Shown here: piece by piece, positions 1 to 7,167 of the stretch
How the letters are laid out: each line of letters opens with the position of its first letter
How positions within the stretch are numbered: position 1 is the first letter of the stretch
DNA from: Oscillospiraceae bacterium
Lineage (GTDB): Bacteria > Bacillota > Clostridia > Oscillospirales > Oscillospiraceae
Assembly: GCA_015068455.1 (NCBI GenBank)
Contig: SVKO01000001.1
Location: 241,825-305,824, forward strand
Reading direction: 5' to 3'
Length of the DNA: 64,000 bases
Notes under the pieces: model-generated
The model's input: only the letters and a program-made list of their open reading frames with translations
Databases searched by the model: none
Told to the model about the DNA's origin: nothing
Translations under genes and position numbers: made by a program

Positions 1-1143
1 GTTGCCGACGCTGATCATCACGTCCACATGGCCGGTCTGTACCAGCTTCTGGCGGATGTCCTTGTCCTTGCTCTGGCTGTCCGTAGCGGAGGAGGCCATG
101 ACAAAGCCCGCCCGCCCGCGCTCGTTCAGGTAGGAATAGAAATAGGAGATCCAGAGGTAATTGGCGTTGCCGACCTCCTTGTTCTTGTTGACGGAGGGCA
201 GGCCGAAGGGCAGCCGTCCGGCGCTCTCGCAGGATTCGGCCTTGACCTTATCCACGTTGAAGGGCGGATTCGCCATGACGTAGTCGCAGCAGCCGTCCAG
301 ATTGTGGGCGTCGTGATAGAAGGTGTTGGCCTCGTCGCCGGATTTGATGACGCCCGTGAGGCCGTGCACCGCCATGTTCATCAGACACAGCTGGGCGTTG
401 TATTCCACCTTTTCCTGACCGTAGAAGGTCATGGCGCTGTTGGCGTTCATGCCGGCGGCGTTGACAAAATCGCCGCTCTGGATGAACATGCCGCCGCTGC
501 CGCAGGCCGGGTCCAGCAGGATGCCGCCCGTCGGCTCCAGGACATTCACGATCATCTTGACCAGGGATTTGGGCGTGAAGAAGACGCCGTCGTCCGAGGC
601 GATGTTCTTGGCGAACTTGTTGAGGAAGTATTCATAGATGCGGCCGATCACGTCGCCGCCCACGTCGTCCAGGGCGCTGTTATTGAAGATGCGCAGCAGC
701 TCCGCCAGCAGGTCGTCCCTGAAATCGGTGTAGCTCTTCGGCAGGACGCCCTTGAGCTGCTCGCTCTGGGCCTCGATCAGCTGCATGGCGTTGTTGACCA
801 CCTCGCCTAGGCTGTTCATGGGGTGGCCGTCCGTGTTCACGAGACCGGCGGCAGCGATATTCTCCGGCAGGTTCACCAGGTACTCATACTGGGCCTGCTT
901 CGGCAGGTACAGGGCGCTCTTGGCGGCAAAGTCGCTGGCCTCCACGGGCAGGACGCGTCCGCCGCGGGAGGGGCGGTTTTTCAGGATCTCGGCCTCCACC
1001 AGCTTGAAGCGGCTGTAGGCATAGCGCAGGAAGATCAGCCCCAGCACGGGCATGCAGTACTGATTCGATGTCAGCTTCGATCCAGCCCGCAGCAAATCGG
1101 CGGACTCCCACAGCTCGGATTCCAGTTTTCTGATATTGATCAT
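1..1143 (-). CDS. hsdM: Type I restriction-modification DNA methyltransferase subunit M, 3' end beyond window
   Basis: The first 381 codons of an N6-adenine methyltransferase, the modification subunit of a type I restriction system; it works with HsdS (specificity) and HsdR (cleavage), which would lie off the left edge. An N-terminal helical HsdM domain (about residues 1-150) is followed by the MTase fold. Motif I is DPACGSGG at 211-218 and the catalytic motif IV is NPPF at 292-295; the FFTPKSLV segment at 188-195 is typical of HsdM. The ATG at 1143 has AAAGGAG just upstream and follows the regulator gene by 12 bp, so the two are probably co-transcribed. No frameshift is seen in the visible part. 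The product call is secure; whether hsdS/hsdR are intact cannot be seen. Confidence 0.95.
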   Translation of the reverse strand, partial: MINIRKLESELWESADLLRAGSKLTSNQYCMPVLGLIFLRYAYSRFKLVEAEILKNRPSRGGRVLPVEASDFAAKSALYLPKQAQYEYLVNLPENIAAAGLVNTDGHPMNSLGEVVNNAMQLIEAQSEQLKGVLPKSYTDFRDDLLAELLRIFNNSALDDVGGDVIGRIYEYFLNKFAKNIASDDGVFFTPKSLVKMIVNVLEPTGGILLDPACGSGGMFIQSGDFVNAAGMNANSAMTFYGQEKVEYNAQLCLMNMAVHGLTGVIKSGDEANTFYHDAHNLDGCCDYVMANPPFNVDKVKAESCESAGRLPFGLPSVNKNKEVGNANYLWISYFYSYLNERGRAGFVMASSATDSQSKDKDIRQKLVQTGHVDVMISVGN

Positions 1144-1155
1144 CTTTTGCTCCTT

Positions 1156-1374
1156 TTATCCAAGCCACTCGGCCTCGATCTCCTCATAGGGAAGGCCGTT
1201 ATCCGTGCAGAACTCTTTGATATGCTTCATCGCCGTGATATTCGGGCGCGTTTTTCCGTTCTCCCAGCGGTTAATGGTCCCGACGGAAACGTGCAGCGCC
1301 TCTGCCAGGCTCTCCTGGCTCAGCAGCGCTTTCATTCGCATGTTCTTGATCGCTTCAGGAAGTGACATTTGCAT
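1156..1374 (-). CDS. XRE-family helix-turn-helix regulator, first gene of the RM operon
   Basis: A 72-residue protein made of little more than one HTH_XRE domain. The HTH core is about residues 15-60 (SQESLAEALHVSVGTINRWE, then a GKTRP turn), closely matching the Cro/C1 fold. It is likely a DNA-binding repressor or timing regulator. It sits directly before hsdM with its own strong promoter and the ribosome site GGAAGGAGG before the ATG at 1374. Small XRE proteins upstream of RM genes often act as controller (C) proteins; that role is inferred from position. No obvious inverted-repeat operator was recognised. Confidence 0.85.
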   Translation of the reverse strand: MQMSLPEAIKNMRMKALLSQESLAEALHVSVGTINRWENGKTRPNITAMKHIKEFCTDNGLPYEEIEAEWLG

Positions 1375-1402
1375 TCCATCCTCCTTCCAAATCTTTGCGT
1401 TT

Positions 1403-1431
1403 ATAATACCATCAACCTATCATTTTGACAA
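1403..1431 (-). promoter_or_regulatory. SigA-type promoter for XRE-hsdM
   Basis: On the minus strand, -35 TTGTCA (1426-1431) and -10 TATTAT (1403-1408) are separated by 17 bp. It lies about 30 bp before the XRE start codon. Confidence 0.75.
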
Positions 1432-1671
1432 GATGTTACAGGAATACTGTCGTTTTTTGTAGAATTGCCAGATTTATATTGATATTTTGCATGTGATCGT
1501 TCAAATAATCTGTGAAAAATGACATAGCCATCTAAAAACCAGCGCCACCGCCGGGCATGACAAGGCGCAGGGGAGGACGGGGGCCGGTTCTGTGTCTTTA
1601 TCCATCAAGGCAGAGAACCGTCCCCTGTCCTGTTTCGAAGCCACCTTCCAAATGCCCATACCAAACAAAAA

Positions 1672-1687
1672 AATCGCCAAAGGCGGT
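1672..1687 (-). terminator. Array terminator 4 (degenerate)
   Basis: Minus strand ACCGCC-TTT-GGCGAT followed by a run of T; the last and least perfect copy of the array's repeated terminator. Confidence 0.6.
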
Positions 1688-1813
1688 TTCTTTGCTTCGC
1701 ATCCGGCGGTGGATTCGCTTTTCTGCGGAAAAGCCACGGCGGTTGCGACAGTTCGGACTGCCGCCAAGTGCCGCCTTTCGAATCCACCTTCCAAATACCC
1801 ATACCAAACAAAA

Positions 1814-1830
1814 AACCGCCAAAGGCGGTT
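1814..1830 (-). terminator. Array terminator 3
   Basis: Minus strand AACCGCC-TTT-GGCGGTT followed by a T-run; one of four near-identical terminators spaced about 145 bp apart. Confidence 0.75.
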
Positions 1831-1958
1831 TCTTTGTTTCGCATACGGCGGTGGATTCGCTTTTCTGCGGAAAAGCCACGGCGGTTGCGACAGTCCACCG
1901 GACTGTCGCCAAGTGCCGCCTTTCGAATCCACCTTCCAAATGCCCATACCAAACAAAA

Positions 1959-1975
1959 AACCGCCAAAGGCGGTT
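1959..1975 (-). terminator. Array terminator 2
   Basis: Minus strand AACCGCC-TTT-GGCGGTT followed by a T-run. Confidence 0.75.
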
Positions 1976-2105
1976 TCTTTGCTTCGCATACGGCGGTGGA
2001 TTCGCTTTTCTGCGGAAAAGCCACGGCGGTTGCGACAGTCCACCGGACTGTCGCCAAGTGCCGCCTTTCGAATCCACCTTCACAAATACCCATACCAAAC
2101 AAAAA

Positions 2106-2122
2106 AACCGCCAAAGGCGGTT
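2106..2122 (-). terminator. Array terminator 1, behind the tRNA-tail copy
   Basis: Minus strand AACCGCC-TTT-GGCGGTT followed by a seven-base T-run, immediately after the 21-nt tRNA-Tyr tail copy. Confidence 0.8.
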
Positions 2123-2130
2123 TCTTTGTT

Positions 2131-2151
2131 TGGTGGGGGAAGGTGGATTCG
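2131..2151 (-). repeat. Exact 21-nt copy of tRNA-Tyr positions 56-76 including CCA
   Basis: This 21-nt segment is identical to 2278-2298, the end of tRNA-Tyr from the C of the T-loop through the encoded CCA. It is followed at once (minus strand) by a terminator hairpin, just as the real tRNA is. The other array units keep only the T-arm part of this copy. Confidence 0.9.
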
Positions 2152-2241
2152 CGAGCCGCGGGCTAAAAACATGCCACCGGCATGTTTTTGCGGCCATTGG
2201 CCGCCGCCCTGTTCGAATCCACCTTCCAAATGCCCAAACAC

Positions 2242-2278
2242 AGGAAAAAGAGACGTCCAACGGACGTCTCTTTTTCCT
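2242..2278 (-). terminator. tRNA-Tyr terminator
   Basis: A perfect 17-bp hairpin with a 3-nt loop whose lower stem is A-rich/T-rich, so the T-run is inside the arm. It begins at the last base of the encoded CCA and should end the tRNA-Thr/tRNA-Tyr transcript. Confidence 0.85.
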
Positions 2279-2362
2279 GGTGGGGGAAGGTGGATTCGAA
2301 CCACCGAAGTCAGTGACAACAGATTTACAGTCTGCCCCCTTTGGCCACTCGGGAATTCCCCC
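2278..2362 (-). tRNA. tRNA-Tyr (anticodon GTA)
   Basis: An 85-nt class II tRNA with a long variable arm. The acceptor pairs GGGGGAA with TTCCCCC; discriminator A and CCA are encoded. The anticodon loop contains GTA, giving Tyr. The T-arm is GGTGG-TTCGAAT-CCACC. It lies 53 bp after tRNA-Thr on the same strand, and its 3' end is the source of the sequence copied in the downstream array. Confidence 0.96.
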
Positions 2363-2415
2363 ATATGAAATTGTATCCGACCCGTTCCATCCGCGGGGCT
2401 GTCGCCTTTTGTTGA

Positions 2416-2491
2416 TGGAGCTGGTAGACGGACTCGAACCCCCGACCTGCTGATTACAAATCAGCTGCTCTACCAACTGAGCTATACCAGC
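2416..2491 (-). tRNA. tRNA-Thr (anticodon TGT)
   Basis: A 76-nt cloverleaf with acceptor GCTGGTA/TACCAGC, D-arm GCTC..GAGC, anticodon arm CTGAT-TTGTAAT-style loop with TGT, and T-arm around GGTTCGAGTCC; CCA is encoded. It is the first gene after a consensus promoter. Confidence 0.96.
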
Positions 2492-2510
2492 GTCTCGAGC
2501 GAACACAGCT

Positions 2511-2539
2511 ATTATACAGAAGCAAAACCGGAATGTCAA
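2511..2539 (-). promoter_or_regulatory. Consensus promoter of the tRNA-Thr/tRNA-Tyr unit
   Basis: Minus strand -35 TTGACA (2534-2539), 17-bp spacer, -10 TATAAT (2511-2516): a perfect match to the SigA consensus, about 20 bp upstream of tRNA-Thr. Confidence 0.9.
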
Positions 2540-2651
2540 GCATTATTTCTTGCCACGGGCCGGAAAATAAAACCCCTCGAAAAGTGGCTTTTCTTTTGGC
2601 CCTTTCCGCGATATAATGAACAAAACAACTGCGATGGGAGGGGATTGCCCG

Positions 2652-3947
2652 ATGCTGCCCGATGCCTTTATCCGCCGGATGCGCGGCCTGCTGGGGCCCG
2701 AGGCCGACGCCTTTTTCGCGTCCTATGACCTGCCCCGGGCGGTGGGCGTCCGCTTTCACAAGGGGCCGGACCGCACGGATCTGCCCTTCGTTCTCGATCC
2801 CGTGCCCTGGGCGGCGCACGGCTATTATTATGATCCCGCCGCCCGGCCCGGCCTGCACCCCTGGCACGACGCGGGGGTGTACTATCTCCAGGAGCCCAGC
2901 GCCATGGCCCCGGCGGCCCTGCTCGATCCGCAGCCCGGGGAGCGGGTGCTGGATCTGTGCGCCGCGCCGGGGGGCAAATCCACCCAGCTCGCCCGGGCCA
3001 TGGAAGGCCGGGGGATCCTGGTGTGCAATGAGATCAGCCCCAAGCGGGCAAAGATCCTCTCGGGCAACGTCGAGCGCCTGGGGATCGCCAACGCCTTGGT
3101 TTTGAACGAGACCCCGGAGCGGCTGGCGGAGCGGCTGCCCGGCTGGTTCGACCGGGTGCTGGTGGACGCCCCCTGCTCCGGCGAGGGTATGTTCCGCAAG
3201 GAGGAAGCCGCCCTCACCGACTGGAGCGAGGACACCGTCGCCATGTGCGCGGCGCGGCAGAAATCCATCCTGGAGGCCGCGGCGAAGCTCCTGCGCCCCG
3301 GCGGCCGCCTGGTCTACTCCACCTGCACCTTCGCCCCGGAGGAAAACGAGGGCGCGGTCGAAGCCTTTTTGAAAAATCACCCCGATTTTCGCCCGGAGGC
3401 CGTGGAGGCGCCCCGGTTCAGCCCGGGGCTGACGGGAACGCCCGGCATGTACCGCCTCTGGCCCCACCGGCTGCGGGGGGAGGGGCAGTTCGCCGCCGTG
3501 CTGCGCCGCGCAGACGGCCCGGAAGCCCCGGAAATCACTTTGCAGGCGCCGGAAGCCCTGCCCCCGGAGAGCCGGGAGCTTCTGTCGCAGCTGCCTCCGC
3601 TGCCCGACGGCGGCGCGGTGCGCTTCGGGCAGACGCTGTACCTTCTGCCGCCGGGAACGCCGGAGCTGCGCGGGACGCGGGTGCTCCGGGCCGGCCTGGA
3701 GCTGGGGCAGCTGAAAAAGGGCCGCTTCGAGCCCGCCCACGCCCTGGCCCTGTGGCTTCCGGCGGCGGAAAACGCCGTCGATTATCCCGCGGACAGCCCG
3801 GAGATCGCCCGCTTCCTGCGGGGCGAGACCCTGCCCACGGAGCAGCGGGGCTGGATCCTCGTCCGGGTGGACGGCTATGGTCTCGGCTGGGGAAAGGGCG
3901 CCGCCGGCGTGCTGAAAAATCACTACCCGAAGGGCCTCAGGCGATGA
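2652..3947 (+). CDS. rsmF: 16S rRNA (cytosine-C5) methyltransferase, RsmF/NOP2/Sun family
   Basis: A 431-residue SAM-dependent m5C RNA methyltransferase acting on rRNA. The SAM-binding motif DLCAAPGGKS is at 101-110; the two family cysteines are in DAPCSGEGM (Cys175) and YSTCTF (Cys225), the proposed releasing and nucleophilic residues. Residues from about 285 to the end form the pre-PUA/PUA-like RNA-binding region seen in RsmF-type enzymes. Two in-frame ATGs lie upstream (2616, 2634), but the ATG at 2652 follows GGGAGGGG and begins where the family begins. A TATAAT at about 2612-2617 may be its -10. The exact target base cannot be told from sequence. Confidence 0.9.
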   Translation: MLPDAFIRRMRGLLGPEADAFFASYDLPRAVGVRFHKGPDRTDLPFVLDPVPWAAHGYYYDPAARPGLHPWHDAGVYYLQEPSAMAPAALLDPQPGERVLDLCAAPGGKSTQLARAMEGRGILVCNEISPKRAKILSGNVERLGIANALVLNETPERLAERLPGWFDRVLVDAPCSGEGMFRKEEAALTDWSEDTVAMCAARQKSILEAAAKLLRPGGRLVYSTCTFAPEENEGAVEAFLKNHPDFRPEAVEAPRFSPGLTGTPGMYRLWPHRLRGEGQFAAVLRRADGPEAPEITLQAPEALPPESRELLSQLPPLPDGGAVRFGQTLYLLPPGTPELRGTRVLRAGLELGQLKKGRFEPAHALALWLPAAENAVDYPADSPEIARFLRGETLPTEQRGWILVRVDGYGLGWGKGAAGVLKNHYPKGLRR

Positions 3948-3949
3948 TA

Positions 3950-3994
3950 AAAGCCATTGCGCGACCGGATAAACCGGATCGGCAATGGCTTTTT
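3950..3994. terminator. Bidirectional terminator between rsmF and TM2 gene
   Basis: AAAGCCATTGC pairs with GCAATGGCTTT around a 21-nt loop, with a T-run on the right and A's on the left, serving both convergent genes. Confidence 0.8.
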
Positions 3995-4008
3995 ATTTAT
4001 GGAAAAAG

Positions 4009-4653
4009 TCACACGTAATACGGATTCGGCTTCAGCAGGAGCGAGATCAGGTCGATCAGACAACCGATCCCAAGCAGCCCCGCAGTCAGGAGGTACAGGA
4101 TCCCCATGCCGATCTTGCCCTCATAGAATTTATGACCGCCCACAACACCAAGGAACAGGCAAAGCAAAACGGATACCCATTTATTTTTTTCTCTGCCTCC
4201 ACGAACAACTACCGTATTGGTGACCGTGTTTGTGTTCGTGTTTGTATTTGCATTGTTGATGATAATGTTCGGCTGATAGTACGGCGGATAGATCTGTTGG
4301 GCGCTTGCCTGCTGGTAGCCGGGCTGCGGCGGCTGCTGCGTATTCGGCTGATATATTGGCTGCTGTGCTGCCGGCTGCGTGGGAACATTTATCTGGTACA
4401 CCGGTTGCTGGGGCGCAGCCTGTCGCATGCTTGTCTGATATGTCGGCTGCACAGGCGCAGATCGGGTTGGGATTTGCGTTGCCGGGCCTCCGCAATAGGG
4501 GCAAAAGGCAACTGAAGCGGCAATCTGCTGTCCGCAATGTGTGCAAAACCTTGTGGGCTGTACAGGGAAGTCAGTCGGCTGCGCAGGAGCATAACCATTG
4601 CCAGCGGTGCCGACAAATTCCAGTTCATCCGGCGCACTGTAGTTCGATCTCAT
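4009..4653 (-). CDS. Zinc-ribbon and TM2-domain membrane protein
   Basis: A 214-residue protein. Near the N-terminus is a zinc ribbon, CTHCG...CPYCG, about residues 37-55. A Gln/Pro-rich low-complexity linker follows (about 65-150), ending in an Asn-Thr repeat. The C-terminal TM2 domain (about 155-208) has two hydrophobic helices around GGHKFYEGK, the family signature. It is predicted to be anchored in the cytoplasmic membrane with the ribbon and linker in the cytosol. Function is unknown; TM2 proteins with zinc ribbons are common in Firmicutes. ATG 4653 follows AAGGGAGG. The Gln/Pro linker is compositionally unlike its neighbours. Confidence 0.88.
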   Translation of the reverse strand: MRSNYSAPDELEFVGTAGNGYAPAQPTDFPVQPTRFCTHCGQQIAASVAFCPYCGGPATQIPTRSAPVQPTYQTSMRQAAPQQPVYQINVPTQPAAQQPIYQPNTQQPPQPGYQQASAQQIYPPYYQPNIIINNANTNTNTNTVTNTVVVRGGREKNKWVSVLLCLFLGVVGGHKFYEGKIGMGILYLLTAGLLGIGCLIDLISLLLKPNPYYV

Positions 4654-4686
4654 AAAATGCCCTCCCTTAAATCATGATGTAGTCAT

Positions 4687-4716
4687 ATTATAGTATAGTT
4701 TGGAAGATGTTTTCAA
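4687..4716 (-). promoter_or_regulatory. Promoter of the TM2 gene
   Basis: Minus strand TTGAAA (4711-4716), 18-bp spacer, TATAAT (4687-4692), about 30 bp before the start codon. Confidence 0.7.
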
Positions 4717-4829
4717 TACTAAATATGAATTTTTGTTCATTTTGAGGGGAAATGGCTTCAATCAGAATTGTTTTTTCATACTTGCCCCCTTCACAGGCGC
4801 GGATAATGCCGGATTATGTAAATTAGCCC

Positions 4830-4858
4830 TTTACAATCGGGCCAATCTATGGTATATT
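4830..4858 (+). promoter_or_regulatory. Promoter of murA
   Basis: TTTACA (4830-4835), 17-bp spacer, TATATT (4853-4858). The leader of about 80 nt contains a weak hairpin (AATATTCGC ... GCGAAATAT) near 4866-4891 of unknown meaning. Confidence 0.65.
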
Positions 4859-4945
4859 ACTCTATGAATATTCGCTATATTGGCGAAATATGGATTATTA
4901 AGACCCGGAAAATCCGCACATACTCCTATCAAAGAGGGTATTCAT

Positions 4946-6241
4946 GTGATTAAATATTTGATTCAAGGCGGCAAGCCCCTGGAGGGCGAGGTCGTCATCA
5001 GCGGCGCCAAGAACGCGGCGGTGGGCATCCTGCCCGCAACGCTTCTGGTCGACGGCGTCTGTAAAATTGAAAATGTACCGGACATCTCCGACGTCCGGCT
5101 CCTGCTGGAGATCCTGTCCGACATGGGCGCGATCATCCGCCGCCAGAGCCCCAACGTCCTGGAGATCGACTGCTCCCATGTGCACGACATGGTCGCCCCC
5201 ATGGAGCTGGTCCGCCGCATCCGCGCCTCCTACTACCTGATCGGCGCGCAGCTGGGCCGCTTCCGTCATGCCCAGGTGGCTCTGCCCGGCGGCTGCAATT
5301 TCGGCCCCCGGCCCATCGATCAGCACATCAAAGGTTTTGAGGCCATGGGCGCCGAGGTCCGGCAGGACGGCGGCTTCATCTTCGCCTCCGCCCCCGACGG
5401 CTGCCTCCCCGGCGGCCGCGTCAACCTGGACGTGGTCAGCGTCGGCGCCACCATGAACATTATGATCGGCGCGGTCCTGGCCAACGGCACCACCATCATC
5501 GAGAACGCCGCCAAGGAGCCCCACATCGTCGATCTGGCCAACTTCCTCAACTCCATGGGCGCCAAGATCTCCGGCGCCGGCACCGACGTCATCAAGGTGC
5601 GCGGCGTGAGATCCCTGCACGGCGGCTTCTATTCCATCATCCCCGACCAGATCGAGGCCGGCACCTACATGGCCGCTGCGGCGGCGGTGGGCGGCTGCGT
5701 GACGGTGCGCAACGTCATCCCCAAGCATCTGGACTGCATCAGCGCCAAGCTGCGGGAGATGGGCGCCAAGGTCACCGAGTACGATGACGCGATCACCGTG
5801 GAAAAGGTGCGCCGCCTGCGCCGCACCCACGTCAAGACCATGCCCTACCCCGGCTTCCCCACGGACATGCAGCCCCAGGTGGGCGTGTGCATGGCCCTGG
5901 CCCAGGGGACCAGCATCATCTCCGAGGGCATCTACGATACCCGCTTCCGCTACTGCTCCGAGCTCAACCGCATGGGCGCCGCCATTCAGGTGGACACCAA
6001 GATGGCCGTGGTGGAGGGCGTGGAGAAGCTCCACGGCAGCGTGGTCAAGGCCTGCGACCTGCGCGCCGGCGCTGCCATGGTCATCGCCGGTCTGGCCGCC
6101 GACGGGCAGACCACGGTGGAGGACGCCCACTATATCGAGCGCGGCTACGAGTGCTTCATCGACAAGCTCCGCGCCCTGGGCGCCGACATCCGCCGTATCG
6201 AAGCCCCCGACAACCCCACCAAGGCGAAGCACGCCGGATAA
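4946..6241 (+). CDS. murA: UDP-N-acetylglucosamine 1-carboxyvinyltransferase
   Basis: First committed step of peptidoglycan synthesis: transfers enolpyruvate from PEP to UDP-GlcNAc in the cytosol. The 431-residue product has the substrate-binding Lys22-Asn23 (SGAKNAAV) and the catalytic cysteine Cys117 in PGGCNFG, the residue alkylated by fosfomycin. Six repeated beta-alpha units typical of EPSP synthase folds span the length. A longer ATG start exists at 4880, but family alignment and AAAGAGGG seven bases upstream favour the GTG at 4946. A terminator follows before rsmA. Confidence 0.96.
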   Translation: MIKYLIQGGKPLEGEVVISGAKNAAVGILPATLLVDGVCKIENVPDISDVRLLLEILSDMGAIIRRQSPNVLEIDCSHVHDMVAPMELVRRIRASYYLIGAQLGRFRHAQVALPGGCNFGPRPIDQHIKGFEAMGAEVRQDGGFIFASAPDGCLPGGRVNLDVVSVGATMNIMIGAVLANGTTIIENAAKEPHIVDLANFLNSMGAKISGAGTDVIKVRGVRSLHGGFYSIIPDQIEAGTYMAAAAAVGGCVTVRNVIPKHLDCISAKLREMGAKVTEYDDAITVEKVRRLRRTHVKTMPYPGFPTDMQPQVGVCMALAQGTSIISEGIYDTRFRYCSELNRMGAAIQVDTKMAVVEGVEKLHGSVVKACDLRAGAAMVIAGLAADGQTTVEDAHYIERGYECFIDKLRALGADIRRIEAPDNPTKAKHAG

Positions 6242-6253
6242 ATCGCAAATCAT

Positions 6254-6286
6254 GCCGCCGGAAACGCACGTTTTCGGCGGCTTTTT
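6254..6286 (+). terminator. Terminator after murA
   Basis: GCCGCCG-GAAAC / GTTTTCGGCGGC hairpin with a GCAC loop and TTTTT. It lies 15 bp before the rsmA start, so rsmA may depend on readthrough. Confidence 0.7.
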
Positions 6287-6300
6287 CAACAGGAGCGCTT

Positions 6301-7167
6301 ATGGACTTATGTGACATCAATCAAATCCGTGCCCTTTTGGAGATCCACGGCTTTCATTTCTCCAAAGCCAAGGGGCAGAATTTCCTGACCCGGGCCTGGG
6401 TGCCCGCCCGCATCGCCGAGGAGGCGGGCGTCGATGAAACCTGCGGCGTGCTGGAGGTGGGCCCGGGCATCGGCTGCCTGACCGAGCAGCTGTGCCTGCG
6501 GGCGGGGAAGGTGTGCGCTGTCGAAGTGGACACGTCCCTGGCGCCGATCCTTGAAAAAACCGTGGGCGATTTCGAAAACCTGACGGTGAAATACGCCGAC
6601 GTGCGCAGGCTGGATCTCCAGGCCCTGGTGGCGGAGGAATTTGCCGGACTGCGCCCCATGGCCTGCGCCAACCTGCCCTACTACATCACCTCGCCCATCC
6701 TGACGGCCCTGCTGGAATCCCGCGCCTTTTCCGCAGTGACGGTCATGGTGCAGAAGGAGGTGGCGCAGCGCATCTGCGCCAAAGCGGGGTCCGCCGACTA
6801 TTCGGCGTTTACCGTGTTCTGCCAGTACTACGCCGAGCCGGAGATCCTCTTCGACGTGAGCCCGGACTGCTTCGTGCCCCGGCCCAAGGTGACCTCCTCC
6901 GTCATCCGGCTGAATGTCCGCACGGAGCCGCCCTGCGCGCTCCTGTCCGAGGCGGCCTTCTTCCGCACGGTGCGCGGGGGCTTCGCCATGCGGCGCAAAA
7001 CCGCCTGCAACGCCCTGGCGAGCGCCTTCCCGAAGCTGGGCAAGGCGGGCGTCGCCGAGGCGCTCCTGGCCTGCGGCCACGATCCCTCCGTGCGCTGCGA
7101 GACCATGACGATCCCCCAGTTTGCCGCTCTGTCCGACGAGCTGTACCGGAGGGAGCGGGATGTTTAA
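6301..7167 (+). CDS. rsmA: 16S rRNA N6-dimethyladenosine transferase
   Basis: Also called ksgA. A 288-residue methyltransferase that dimethylates two adjacent adenines in the 3'-terminal hairpin of 16S rRNA, a late small-subunit assembly checkpoint. The SAM motif GPGIGCL is near residues 54-60, GQNFL near 25-29, and the target-adenine motif NLPYYI at 124-129. The ATG at 6301 has AGGAG five to nine bases upstream. The frame is open much further upstream through murA, but that part is a shadow. The end overlaps the next gene by 8 bp. Confidence 0.95.
   Translation: MDLCDINQIRALLEIHGFHFSKAKGQNFLTRAWVPARIAEEAGVDETCGVLEVGPGIGCLTEQLCLRAGKVCAVEVDTSLAPILEKTVGDFENLTVKYADVRRLDLQALVAEEFAGLRPMACANLPYYITSPILTALLESRAFSAVTVMVQKEVAQRICAKAGSADYSAFTVFCQYYAEPEILFDVSPDCFVPRPKVTSSVIRLNVRTEPPCALLSEAAFFRTVRGGFAMRRKTACNALASAFPKLGKAGVAEALLACGHDPSVRCETMTIPQFAALSDELYRRERDV

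Larger units (their letters stand above)
1634..2277 (-). repeat. Tandem array of about 145-bp structured units downstream of tRNA-Tyr
   Basis: The stretch from the XRE promoter to tRNA-Tyr has no protein gene and is mostly this array. Homologous points (the TTCGAA inverse T-arm) fall at 1634, 1777, 1922, 2067 and 2212, giving steps of 143, 145, 145 and 145 bp. Read on the minus strand, away from tRNA-Tyr, each full unit has: a GC hairpin with a T-run; the antisense of the tRNA-Tyr T-arm and acceptor 3' strand (GGAAGGTGGATTCGAA, one unit with an extra base); internal hairpins including GCGACAGTCC/GGACTGTCGC (1887-1909, 2032-2054; degraded near 1744-1764) and CTTTTC/GAAAAG; a sense T-arm piece CGAATCCACC; and the next terminator. 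The unit at 1557-1660 is degenerate and ends the array. The design recurs at tRNA-Val. Confidence 0.9.

Noticed and set aside
1634-2277. CRISPR array
   Set aside because: The repeat period is 145 bp with no short repeat/spacer pattern and no cas genes; the units are near-identical throughout.
1557-2539. Open frames of 130-313 codons across the repeat array on both strands
   Set aside because: They arise because the 145-bp unit lacks stops in several frames; they run through tRNA genes and terminators and lack ribosome sites.
4880-4945. Longer ATG start for murA
   Set aside because: No ribosome site before it and the family begins at the GTG at 4946, which has one.
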